DNA from: Anaerolineales bacterium | Lineage (GTDB): Bacteria; Chloroflexota; Anaerolineae; Anaerolineales; E44-bin32 | Reading direction: 5' to 3' | Length of the DNA stretch: 40,466 bases | Assembly: GCA_016927115.1 (NCBI GenBank) | Contig: JAFGNH010000032.1 | Location: 1-40,466 of the forward strand | In this document: positions 16,825 to 24,883 of the stretch, piece by piece | How the letters are laid out: each line of letters begins with the position of its first letter | Numbering within the stretch: the stretch's first letter is position 1 | Notes under the pieces: model-generated | Told to the model about the DNA's origin: nothing | Databases searched by the model: none | The model's input: only the letters and a program-made list of their open reading frames with translations | Program-made: the position numbers and the translations under genes

Positions 16825-17007
16825 ACAATCTAAGGCTGAAGCGCCGGGTACTCTGAGAGTGGTTCCCATTCATCATGGCGTGCTGTTCAAAGTGCTGGAT
16901 GTTTATCCAGTAAGCCCGCTATTGTTTTAAATGTGATACCTTGTCTTTTTGTTCATTATAATTGACATTGGCATCGGGGTGCTGCAGGGGTTAAAATGAA
17001 GAAAGCG

Positions 17008-17036
17008 TATACAAATCTATTCTGTTCTTTTATATA
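17008..17036 (+). promoter_or_regulatory. candidate promoter of the nagA series
   Basis: TATACA (17008-17013), a 17-base spacer and TATATA (17031-17036) give a plausible but weak sigma70 promoter. The -10 lies only 23 bases before the ATG, so the leader would be very short. Confidence 0.35.
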
Positions 17037-17059
17037 TAAGGGAACAGCTGGAGGTTGGA

Positions 17060-18235
17060 ATGAATAAGGGAGTATGTCTGGATTATGCAGTTATCTACAC
17101 ACCTGAGGAAGTAATCTCTCCCGGAACGGTTGTAATCGACGAAACGGGGCGGATCCGCTATGCCGGACCGATGGATGGAGCACCGCGGTTTGATGGGCTC
17201 CGTCTCGATCTGCGAAACCGTCTTGTTATTCCCGGTTTAATCGATATCCATGTCCACGGCGGACACAATACTACCTTCGGGAATATGGCGAACCTGGAGG
17301 AAGATTTGCGGAAGTATTCCGCCTGGGTGGCAGGAAATGGCGTTACCGGGTTTCTGACCTCGATTACACATGCCAACAAAGAGGGACTGGTGGAAATGGT
17401 CGGAGCGTATGTGGACCTGATGGAGAAGGGCATGCCTGGTGCAGAACCCCTGGGTATCCATCTGGAAGGCCCGTTTATGAATATCGCGAAAAAAGGAGCA
17501 CAAAACCCGGAATGGATTCGTGACCCGGATCCCGAGGAAGCGCAGGCCTGTATAGACGCCGGACGAGGCTGGGTGAAACAGGTAACCATGGCTCCTGAGC
17601 TGCCGAAAGCCCATGAAGTAGCGGGAATTTTTCGCAGGGCTGGAGTGGTTGTGGCTGTTGCGCACACGGATGCGGATTATGATACAGCCAGAAAGGCTTT
17701 CGAGGGCGACTGGACCCATGTGACCCACACCTTCAACGCAATGAACGGCCTGCATCACCGTAAACCTGGCATGATAGGTGCCGTGTTTGAATCAGACACG
17801 CTTACGGCAGAACTGATCGCCGATACGATCCATGTGCATCCCGGTGCAATGAAAGTCATGGTGCGGGCGCTGGGGACGGACCGGGTGGTGCTGATCACAG
17901 ACGCCATGGAAGCCGCGGGGCTGCCGGATGGCAAGTATGCACTGCTCGGTCACGAGGTCACCGTTAAAGAAGGCGCAGCAAGACTCAAGGATGGCACCCT
18001 GGCCGGAAGTGCGGCTGTGTTGAATCAATGTGTACACAACATCAATAAGGAAGTGGAAGTTCCCCTGATCGATGCTGTGAAAATGGCGACGCTCAATCCG
18101 GCGCGCGCTATGGGTTTCAGCGACCGGCTCGGAAGCATCGCAGCCGGGAAGGATGCCAGCCTGACTGTGGTCGATGAAGATATGAATGTGTATCTCACCA
18201 TGGTGAAGGGTGAGATTGTATACAACCAGCTGTAG
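17060..18235 (+). CDS. nagA: N-acetylglucosamine-6-phosphate deacetylase
   Basis: A 391-residue amidohydrolase, normal NagA length. Every key residue is present: H64 and H66 in IDIHVHGG, metal ligand E136 in HLEGPFMN, H202 (VAVAHTDAD), H223 in THTFNAMNGLHHR, and catalytic D281 (LITDAMEAAG). It removes the acetyl group from an N-acetyl-hexosamine 6-phosphate in the cytosol, giving the amine for the deaminase/isomerase. CTGGAGG lies just before the ATG. It is the most canonical of the three tandem paralogues and is divergently arranged to the SIS-domain enzyme. Confidence 0.92.
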   Translation: MNKGVCLDYAVIYTPEEVISPGTVVIDETGRIRYAGPMDGAPRFDGLRLDLRNRLVIPGLIDIHVHGGHNTTFGNMANLEEDLRKYSAWVAGNGVTGFLTSITHANKEGLVEMVGAYVDLMEKGMPGAEPLGIHLEGPFMNIAKKGAQNPEWIRDPDPEEAQACIDAGRGWVKQVTMAPELPKAHEVAGIFRRAGVVVAVAHTDADYDTARKAFEGDWTHVTHTFNAMNGLHHRKPGMIGAVFESDTLTAELIADTIHVHPGAMKVMVRALGTDRVVLITDAMEAAGLPDGKYALLGHEVTVKEGAARLKDGTLAGSAAVLNQCVHNINKEVEVPLIDAVKMATLNPARAMGFSDRLGSIAAGKDASLTVVDEDMNVYLTMVKGEIVYNQL

Positions 18236-18256
18236 GTTGATAAAGTGGAAAAACAC

Positions 18257-18285
18257 GTGCGGGGCAGGAACCAGCTGCCCTGCAC
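18257..18285 (+). terminator. hairpin between the first two nagA genes
   Basis: GTGCGGGGCAG and CTGCCCTGCAC pair over 11 base pairs (one G-T) with the seven-base loop GAACCAG, starting 21 bases after the first nagA stop. There is no U-tract, so it may attenuate or stabilise the message rather than end it. Confidence 0.45.
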
Positions 18286-18384
18286 AGATGTTTGTGAAAA
18301 ATAACTGGGGGCTGATACATATCTGATCCGAAATCCCGGGGTCAATTCCAGTAATTGATCCCTTAATCGCTGAAAGGCAGGACT

Positions 18385-19566
18385 ATGGCCACCATTTTTA
18401 CCAATACCACGATACTTACTCCGACTGAAACACTGTCCAGCGCCGCGCTGGTGGCAGGCGAAGACGGTCGAATCACTTATGTGGGCCCTGTGCGCGATCT
18501 GCCGCGGGTAGAAGGACCCAGGATCAACCTGAACGGGCGGACACTGATACCCGGCCTGATCGATGTGCATGTGCATGGCGGGAACGGGGTGAACATGGGC
18601 GTTGCCGGTGTATCGCCGAAAGAGTTCAACGATGAGCTCAATGGCTACTCTGATTGGGTGGCACGGGGCGGGGTAACGGGTTTCCTGGCCGGCATCCTCA
18701 TGCCGGACCGGGAGTCGATGACCAATCTGGTGGCGGACTATGCAGACCTCTTTGACAAAGGGCTGTCAGGCGCCGAAGGGCTGGGTGTCTTCCTCGAGGG
18801 TCCGTTTATGAATGTGGAGCAAAAAGGTGCGATCAAACCGCCGTATCTGCGTGATCCGGACATGGACGAAGCACAGGGGTATCTCGATGCTGCCCGGGGC
18901 TGGATGCGGCAGATAGCGATGGCGCCTGAACTGACCGGAGCGGAAGAGGTGGCCTCCCTGTTTCGAAAGGCCGGAGTCGTGGTGGCTTTCGGCCATTCCG
19001 ACACCGATTACGAGGGCACACGCAGGGCGCTGGAAGGTAACTGGACTCATATCACGCATACGTTCAATAAACACCGCGGCCTGCACCACCGTGAGCCCGG
19101 CGCTGTCGGGGCTATTCTCACCTCGGAAGAGATCACAACGGAGTTGATCGCAGACAGCATGCACGTGCACCCGGCCGTGATGAAACTTCTGGTGCGTTCG
19201 GTCGGTGTCGACCGGGTGGTTCTTATCACTGACGCTACCGCTCTGGCCGGGCTTCCTGACGGTGATTATGAAGTGATGGGGCTGACTATCTACGTACGCA
19301 ACGGGCTGGCGAAGATTCCGGAGGGGAACATCGCCGGCAGTACAGTCACACTAAACCGCTGCGTGCGCAACATGGTGCATGATGTCAGTGTATCTCTGGC
19401 TGACGCAGTGCAAATGGCCACGTTAAACCCGGCGCGGGCGATGGGTTTTTCGAACAGGCTTGGCAGCCTGGAAGTCGGGAAAGACGCAAGCCTGGCGGTA
19501 ATCGATGAGGATGTGAACGTATACCTGACGATGGTTCAGGGCCGGATTGTGTTCAACGAACTCTGA
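18385..19566 (+). CDS. NagA-like amidohydrolase (second paralogue)
   Basis: A 393-residue paralogue of the gene at 17060, alike along its whole length. Metal and catalytic positions are kept: HVH (62-64), E138 (FLEGPFMN), H204 (FGHSDTD), H225 and D283 (LITDATALAG). The segment that is NAM in canonical NagA reads N-K-H (228-230), in the loop that contacts the sugar phosphate, and VITDAM is changed to ITDATA. An altered sugar or phosphate preference is therefore likely, though the chemistry should be intact. A 149-base gap separates it from the first copy, with AAAGGCAGG before the ATG. Confidence 0.85.
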   Translation: MATIFTNTTILTPTETLSSAALVAGEDGRITYVGPVRDLPRVEGPRINLNGRTLIPGLIDVHVHGGNGVNMGVAGVSPKEFNDELNGYSDWVARGGVTGFLAGILMPDRESMTNLVADYADLFDKGLSGAEGLGVFLEGPFMNVEQKGAIKPPYLRDPDMDEAQGYLDAARGWMRQIAMAPELTGAEEVASLFRKAGVVVAFGHSDTDYEGTRRALEGNWTHITHTFNKHRGLHHREPGAVGAILTSEEITTELIADSMHVHPAVMKLLVRSVGVDRVVLITDATALAGLPDGDYEVMGLTIYVRNGLAKIPEGNIAGSTVTLNRCVRNMVHDVSVSLADAVQMATLNPARAMGFSNRLGSLEVGKDASLAVIDEDVNVYLTMVQGRIVFNEL

Positions 19567-19750
19567 TACCAGGATCTGGCCCTGCACGATAGAACCACGC
19601 CGACCACTGAATTTCTGGACCCGCAGAATCTTTTCTGTAGGGCTGCCATGTGTTGTCCGGAACGCCGATGCATGTTGATGCGCCTCCGATCTGGCCTGTA
19701 TACGGGCAGACCGTTCCTTTTAATAACCGCCAGTATTCCGGAGGGTTTTG

Positions 19751-20914
19751 ATGAGCGTGATCCTGGAAAACATGAGATTGCTCACACCGGAGCAGGATCT
19801 CGAGGGGGCTTTGCTTCATGTGGGAGAAGACGGCCGGATTTGCTACTCGGGCCCTTCTGCCGGGGCTCCGGCGGCTGACGGAAAGCGTGTGAACCTGCAG
19901 GGAAAAATCGTCATTCCCGGCCTGGTTGATATCCATGTACACGGCGGGTTCGGGATTCTTTTTGGGCACCTGCCGACGCTTTTTGAAGACCTGACTGCCT
20001 ACGCTGCCCGTATCCCTTGTAGCGGAGTGACCGGGTTTCTCTGTTCGGTGTTCGCCCCGGACCGAATCTCTCTGCTGGAAACTGTACAGGCGTATTCATC
20101 ATTGTTTGAATACACATACACCGGCGCACAGCCGCTGGGGATGCATGTGCAGGGTCCGGCGATGAGTATTGAAAAGAGCGGTGCCATCAACCCGGACTGG
20201 CTGCGGTATCCGGATCCGGAGGAGTTCAGACAGTTGATAGACGCCGGTTTGGGCTGGATCCGGCAGATGACGCTGGCGCCTGAGCTTCCCGGTGCATTTG
20301 AGGCAGCGGAACTGCTGCAAGACGCAGGCATTGTGGTTGCCTTCGGGCATTCGAACGCGGATTATGATACCGCGAGCCGCGCTCTCAATGGCCCCTGGTC
20401 GCATGTAACCCATGTATACAATGCGATGACCAGCCTGCATCACCGTTCGCCGGGAGGAACCGGAGCAGTACTGGTTTCCGATCGAGGAACGGTGGAGTTG
20501 ATCGCGGATGGTTATCACGTACATCCTGCAGCTGCAGAGATCCTGTTTCGCTGCGTGGGGACGGACCGGGTGGCGTTGGTGACGGATGCCATGCCGGGTG
20601 CCGGGCTGCAGGAAGGTACATTTTCTGCGATGGGGTCCACCTTTCATGTCCGCGATGAGCAGGCGCGGTTGGAGGATGGCACGCTTTCAGGAAGCGGCGC
20701 ACAGCTGCACAAGTGTGTGGCGTGGATGATGCGCGAGGCCGGAGTTCCGCTGAAGGAGGCCGTGCAGATGGCGTCTTTGAATCCGGCGCGGGTGCTCGGC
20801 CTTGATCGGATCGGTTCGCTGGAGGTTGGAAAAGATGCGAACCTGGTGGTTGTGGATGAGAGGATGAAGGTGTACCGGACAATGGTACGGGGGGAATGGG
20901 TATTTCAACCCTGA
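19751..20914 (+). CDS. NagA-like protein with substituted metal ligand (third paralogue)
   Basis: A 387-residue third paralogue. H62, H64, H200, H221 and catalytic D279 (VTDAMPGAG) are kept, but the EGP motif, whose Glu is the metal ligand E131 in E. coli NagA, reads Q134-G-P (MHVQGPAMS). Loss of that carboxylate should weaken or change metal binding, so the protein may be inactive, may act on another substrate, or may be a regulator. The frame is intact, with normal length and a GGAGGG site (19740-19745), so it is not a decaying pseudogene. ATG 19751 is chosen over the TTG one codon earlier. A 184-base gap precedes it. Confidence 0.83.
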   Translation: MSVILENMRLLTPEQDLEGALLHVGEDGRICYSGPSAGAPAADGKRVNLQGKIVIPGLVDIHVHGGFGILFGHLPTLFEDLTAYAARIPCSGVTGFLCSVFAPDRISLLETVQAYSSLFEYTYTGAQPLGMHVQGPAMSIEKSGAINPDWLRYPDPEEFRQLIDAGLGWIRQMTLAPELPGAFEAAELLQDAGIVVAFGHSNADYDTASRALNGPWSHVTHVYNAMTSLHHRSPGGTGAVLVSDRGTVELIADGYHVHPAAAEILFRCVGTDRVALVTDAMPGAGLQEGTFSAMGSTFHVRDEQARLEDGTLSGSGAQLHKCVAWMMREAGVPLKEAVQMASLNPARVLGLDRIGSLEVGKDANLVVVDERMKVYRTMVRGEWVFQP

Positions 20915-21157
20915 TTGATTCGATAGACTTCCAGTTCCGGTTGAGTGCCGGTTTTCTAAGGTCCTTATGGGACGTTCCCTGCCGGGTTGATTGGATCCCA
21001 TCGTGGCTTCAGGAAGCCCGGTAACGTATAATCAGAAAGTGGATTCAAACCCGGACACACATTGCCTGAAATCCGGTCCCGGGATGGAGAACTTCACACA
21101 TAGGCTCTGATCCTGGCAACATTCGGGATCGTGGATATCACTGCGAAGGAGAGAATC

Positions 21158-22297
21158 ATGGTTAAAACAATGGATATAGGCCTGGTCGGGCTTGGCTACA
21201 TCGGCAAGATCCATGCGAATGCATACCGCAATATCCCTGTCTGTTTCAGCAATGCGCCGGTTACGGCAAATCTGAAGGGTGTGCTGCGCTCACAGCTGGA
21301 TACAGAACAGGTGTTGATGGACAGCCTTGGTTTCACGCTGCGTACAATAAATCCGGAAGAATTCTTTAAAAACGATTTCGATATGGTCGATATTTGCACT
21401 CCGAACATCCTGCATCTGGAAGAAGTGGAAATGGCGGCAGCAGCCGGGTTGAATATCTATCTTGAGAAGCCGATGGCCATGGATCTGAACGAAGCACGGC
21501 AGATGACGGAACTGGCGCAGAAACATGGTATCAAGACACATATGGCGCTGGTTTTCCGCTACGTACCCGCTGTGCGCCAGATGAAGGCGCTGATCGAAGC
21601 CGGGGCGATCGGTGAGGTCTACAATTTCAACGCACGCTTCTTCCACGGCAGCTATGTGGATCCCAATCGCCCGATGACCTGGCGGCTGCGCTGGGCAGAA
21701 TCCGGCGGCGGTGTATTTGCTGACCTTGGGTCACATATGATAGACCTGATCCGATACCTTCTTGGTGAAGTGGTGGCCGTCAAAGCTGACATGCGTACCT
21801 TTATTTCCCGGCGTCCGAAGTCCAGAGGATCGTCTGAAATGGAGACAGTGGATGTAGACGATTGGTTGATGTGCCTGATGGAGATGGAGAACGGCGCACC
21901 GGGCCTTCTGGAAGTCTCCCGTATGGCGGCAGGAGTGGAAGATACCACCCGGGTTGAAGTATTCGGCACGAAGGGAGCGCTGCGTTTCAGTTTTAACCAG
22001 CAGGAGCTGGTGGATATCTTTGATATCAGGACGAACCGCTGGTACCACGGTTCGCTGGATGTGCCGCCTGTGGAGGGCGAACGGCCGATAGAAACACTGT
22101 GGCCGAATGGGAAGTATTCACAGGGAATGATGACAAATGCTCATATGGCCAGCGGTTATGATTTTCTGCTGAACATTGCTGAGAATAAAGAATCGAAGCT
22201 GGATTTCGCTGCCGGTATGGCGGTGCAGGAAGTGATGGAAGCAGGGTACCAGTCGGCACGCAGCGGCGGAGGAATGGTGAGGCTGCCGCTGGCGTAA
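21158..22297 (+). CDS. Gfo/Idh/MocA family oxidoreductase
   Basis: A 379-residue NAD(P)-dependent sugar dehydrogenase-type protein. The Rossmann motif G11-L-G13-Y-I-G16 opens it, EKP (103-105) carries the catalytic lysine, and DLGSHMIDLIRYLLG (189-203) holds the conserved Asp and His of the active site. Members oxidise or epimerise sugars, inositols and amino-sugar nucleotides. ATG 21158 has AAGGAGAG just before it; an upstream GTG at 21131 has none. It follows the nagA paralogues on the same strand after a gap of about 240 bases and probably belongs to the same amino-sugar locus. Confidence 0.88.
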   Translation: MVKTMDIGLVGLGYIGKIHANAYRNIPVCFSNAPVTANLKGVLRSQLDTEQVLMDSLGFTLRTINPEEFFKNDFDMVDICTPNILHLEEVEMAAAAGLNIYLEKPMAMDLNEARQMTELAQKHGIKTHMALVFRYVPAVRQMKALIEAGAIGEVYNFNARFFHGSYVDPNRPMTWRLRWAESGGGVFADLGSHMIDLIRYLLGEVVAVKADMRTFISRRPKSRGSSEMETVDVDDWLMCLMEMENGAPGLLEVSRMAAGVEDTTRVEVFGTKGALRFSFNQQELVDIFDIRTNRWYHGSLDVPPVEGERPIETLWPNGKYSQGMMTNAHMASGYDFLLNIAENKESKLDFAAGMAVQEVMEAGYQSARSGGGMVRLPLA

Positions 22298-22747
22298 GTA
22301 TTCAACCACTGTGGAAAAGAACCTTTTTATGGGCTACCCTGAAAACTCAGCGGCAGCCACTTTTTGCCGGGATTGACCCACCCCCGCCCCTCCCCGGAGG
22401 GGATCTGTTCACAGCCACCCGAAGGCAGATCTTCGACCGATGATTATTCCTTTTCTGAAACAAGTCTTCTTCGGATGCAAGAACCGCAAAGTCCCCTCCT
22501 CGGAGGGGATTTAGGGGTGGGTGCCTTTGTGGGGGAGAATTAATTTGCTTGCCTGGTCTACCGGATCTTCAAAAACAATAATAAAATTTGATTCTTTGGT
22601 TGAAGCAATTACAAAACCCGTGTTACAGAATGGTTGCAAAGCCGACAACACAACCGTTTCCTGTGCTGGCATACTGGTTCGTGAGTGGTATGCGGGGTTT
22701 CTGTACACTGCTCCACCGGCAAACAACGTTGTTTCAAGGAGGAACCA
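22298..22747. other. 450-base intergenic region
   Basis: Between the oxidoreductase and the small orphan gene. It contains the inverted-repeat element at 22376-22522, listed separately. The rest shows no gene. The last bases carry the AAGGAGGAA ribosome site (22737-22745) of the gene at 22748. Confidence 0.6.
22376..22522. mobile_element. MITE/REP-like element with G-rich inverted ends
   Basis: A 147-base element. The left end (22376-22403) begins ACCCACCCC and contains CCCCTCCCCGGAGGGG. The right end (22492-22522) is its inverted counterpart, containing TCCCCTCCTCGGAGGGGA and ending TAGGGGTGGGT. Each end is itself a small palindrome. The 88 bases between have no coding sequence. Similar G-rich inverted elements are scattered between genes in many bacteria. 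No transposase is present, so mobility would be in trans or past. Confidence 0.6.
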
Positions 22748-23059
22748 ATGACAACTCAGATGGAAATAGCTGTAAAGAACACACTCTCGCTTGGCCCTTA
22801 CCTTTTTACCTGTTTCTTCTACGATCAGAATGTACTGATGCAAGCCCTGTCGGAGATACCATATATCAAGCTTGATGGTGCCTACCTGGAAGCCCGGCGT
22901 GGTACTGCGTGCCAGGCGATCAGCAACGTCACGAATAAGGGGAAGGATGGTTTTGCACTTGTCACCGGCGGAGATCTGACACCCTCCGAAGCCCAGAAAA
23001 CAATAGACATTCTCAACCAATATGGGGATCAACAGTCGTACGCGATGCCGGGGGAATAA
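22748..23059 (+). CDS. small protein of unknown function
   Basis: A 103-residue protein, predicted to be soluble and mixed alpha/beta. I recognise no family. Visible features are an N-terminal MEIAVKNTLSLGPYLF stretch, YIKLDGAYLEARRG in the middle and GFALVTGGDLTPSEAQKTIDIL at the end. It has no signal peptide or cysteine pattern. An excellent AAGGAGGAA site just before the ATG supports translation, and a strong hairpin (23116-23147) ends the unit. It seems to be a single-gene transcript sitting just after the MITE-like element. Confidence 0.6.
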   Translation: MTTQMEIAVKNTLSLGPYLFTCFFYDQNVLMQALSEIPYIKLDGAYLEARRGTACQAISNVTNKGKDGFALVTGGDLTPSEAQKTIDILNQYGDQQSYAMPGE

Positions 23060-23115
23060 CTATTCGATAACTAATGGAAGCTCATTGAGAGAACAGGGAC
23101 ACCACGGGCTTTCCA

Positions 23116-23147
23116 CACAGGGAGTCAGAAGATCCTGATTCCCTGTG
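23116..23147 (+). terminator. 13-base-pair hairpin after the small orphan gene
   Basis: CACAGGGA-G-TCAG pairs with CTGA-T-TCCCTGTG (13 pairs with one G-T) around the six-base loop AAGATC, 57 bases after the stop. No clean U-tract follows, but the stem is strong. Confidence 0.5.
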
Positions 23148-23251
23148 CTGGTTTCGGGCGACAGGTTCTTCTTTGCGCGGTTTTTTCCTGGGGACTCGAA
23201 AGGGTACCGGCTATCACGGATGAATTACAGGGACAGTTGAGTACAGACTGA

Positions 23252-23283
23252 CATTGAACAGAACCAGCTTTTATTGTTCAATG
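23252..23283. promoter_or_regulatory. inverted repeat ahead of the WD40 lipoprotein gene
   Basis: CATTGAACA (23252-23260) and TGTTCAATG (23275-23283) are perfect 9-base inverted copies separated by 14 bases, 38 bases before the start codon. It could be an operator or a leader hairpin. The half-sites contain the TGTTC/GAACA core also seen at 2159-2215. Confidence 0.4.
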
Positions 23284-23321
23284 AGATGTGTTTGGGCGGG
23301 TTTAATTTCTGAGGAGTACCT

Positions 23322-24827
23322 ATGAAAAAAAAATTCATTTTGTTGATCGTCTTTTCACTGCTGCTTACCGGCTGCGGTCAGCCTGAAGGTGCCGGCGCAA
23401 CTGCCCAGGGAGATGAGGTTCCAACTCAGGTGCAAACATCGACGGCGACAGCACAGCCGACGGAAACTTTTACACCGGAACCTGCCAGTACTCCGACGAT
23501 CACACCTACTCCAATGCCACCTTCTGTATCACGTTTGAATGTGTCCCGGCTTGCCCTGCTGGATGAAATCCTGGCTCATCCCGGAGGACAGGTGTTAAGC
23601 CTGGATATCTCGCCAGATGGCGCAGAGATGATCACCGGCAGCACGGATTACACCACCCGGATCTTTAACCTGGATCAAGGTTCAGTCGAGCGGGTCTTTT
23701 ACCTTTCAGGTGTAGGAACATTCGCTGTTGCCTTTTCACCGGGCAGCAGCTACTTCATCTCCGGCCATGGCAGCGGCATTTTGTGGAGGGTGAAAAACCT
23801 CTCAAACAAAGAGATAATGGAAGCGATATTAAGTGTTGAGACAAGTATTGTTGAGGATGGTGATCTGGTCCCACAAACGTTTCTGTCTTTTGACAACATC
23901 GCTTACACGGATGATATGGAAATAGTTGCTGAGAGAGTTTACCGGCAAGGATTTAGTCTCCTTGTCCCGCTGTTAATCAATCCTGAAGCGGTAAATACCT
24001 ATCGCGCACCGGGCGGTGTCAACCTGTTTGGTATGCGTTTCGATGAGGAAAGTTACAATCTATGGGAACAGGCAATGGCTTCCGAAAATTTCCCGGAGAA
24101 CTGGAAGGAAAACTTTGCGGATGCCCCGCATGAGGGGCCTGTGTGGCTCTGGCATTACGATACGAATGACCGGATACCGGAAGTTCTCGATATCGGCATT
24201 GTCAGCTCCCTCAAAACCATCGAATGTGTGGCCTATTCTCCGGTGTCGGACATATTTGCTGTCTGTACTCACAGCCTCGATGGGTCTGTGAGGGTTCTTG
24301 ATGCTGAGAATGACTTCGCTTCCTATTCGGTTCCTGCCAATCCGGAGGGTCAATACAAGCAGACAGAGTGTGTAGATTTTTCGCCGGATGGAGCTTCCTT
24401 TGCAACTGGTGGGGACAGCAACCTGGTGCGAATCTGGGATACCGCCACGGGCAAAATGCTGGCTGAGCTCGACGGCCATACCAGCTGGGTCTTCGATGTG
24501 GATTACAGCGCAAACGGCCGTTTTCTTGCCAGCACAGGGTATGACGGGCGAGTGAATGTCTGGGATACCAGCACCTGGGAGCTCATCCAGACCGTCAACC
24601 ACTCAGGTGTGCTGCGCGCGGTACTGTCACAATCAGGTGATCTGCTGTTCAGCGGAGGGAACGGCTTCATGCTCAAGGTGTGGGATGTTGCCACCGGTGA
24701 GGAACTGCAGACTATCGATATCCCGTCTGCAGTTAAAGCCATGGATTGGACACCGGCCGGTGATATTCTGGCAGTTGGGGCAATGGACGGGATAGTGAGA
24801 TTTTACGGACTGAAGCCGGGTTCTTGA
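23322..24827 (+). CDS. WD40-repeat lipoprotein
   Basis: A 501-residue exported lipoprotein: KKK, a hydrophobic stretch and the lipobox LLTGC with C18, then a Thr/Pro-rich linker (about 27-66) typical of Chloroflexota surface proteins. After it come about six or seven WD40 blades. The clearest are FSPDGASFATGG-VRIWD, YSANGRFLASTG-VNVWD and SQSGDLLFSGG-LKVWD in the last third. Between blades 2 and 3, about residues 160-285, is a long stretch without WD repeats (FGMRFDEESYNLWEQAM). The propeller probably binds a partner outside the membrane. GAGGAG lies before the ATG. The next gene, a large membrane-anchored protein, follows within 60 bases. Confidence 0.85.
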   Translation: MKKKFILLIVFSLLLTGCGQPEGAGATAQGDEVPTQVQTSTATAQPTETFTPEPASTPTITPTPMPPSVSRLNVSRLALLDEILAHPGGQVLSLDISPDGAEMITGSTDYTTRIFNLDQGSVERVFYLSGVGTFAVAFSPGSSYFISGHGSGILWRVKNLSNKEIMEAILSVETSIVEDGDLVPQTFLSFDNIAYTDDMEIVAERVYRQGFSLLVPLLINPEAVNTYRAPGGVNLFGMRFDEESYNLWEQAMASENFPENWKENFADAPHEGPVWLWHYDTNDRIPEVLDIGIVSSLKTIECVAYSPVSDIFAVCTHSLDGSVRVLDAENDFASYSVPANPEGQYKQTECVDFSPDGASFATGGDSNLVRIWDTATGKMLAELDGHTSWVFDVDYSANGRFLASTGYDGRVNVWDTSTWELIQTVNHSGVLRAVLSQSGDLLFSGGNGFMLKVWDVATGEELQTIDIPSAVKAMDWTPAGDILAVGAMDGIVRFYGLKPGS

Positions 24828-24883
24828 TTTTCCTATTATGACTTGCCGTGAGCAACGAAACAGGTGAGAAGAAGGTGGACATA

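Larger units (their letters stand above)
16757..17059. other. divergent promoter region between SIS and nagA genes
   Basis: A 303-base non-coding stretch with a minus-strand promoter, a LacI-type palindrome and a plus-strand promoter candidate, each listed separately. Between them no gene, RNA or further repeat is recognisable. Confidence 0.6.
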
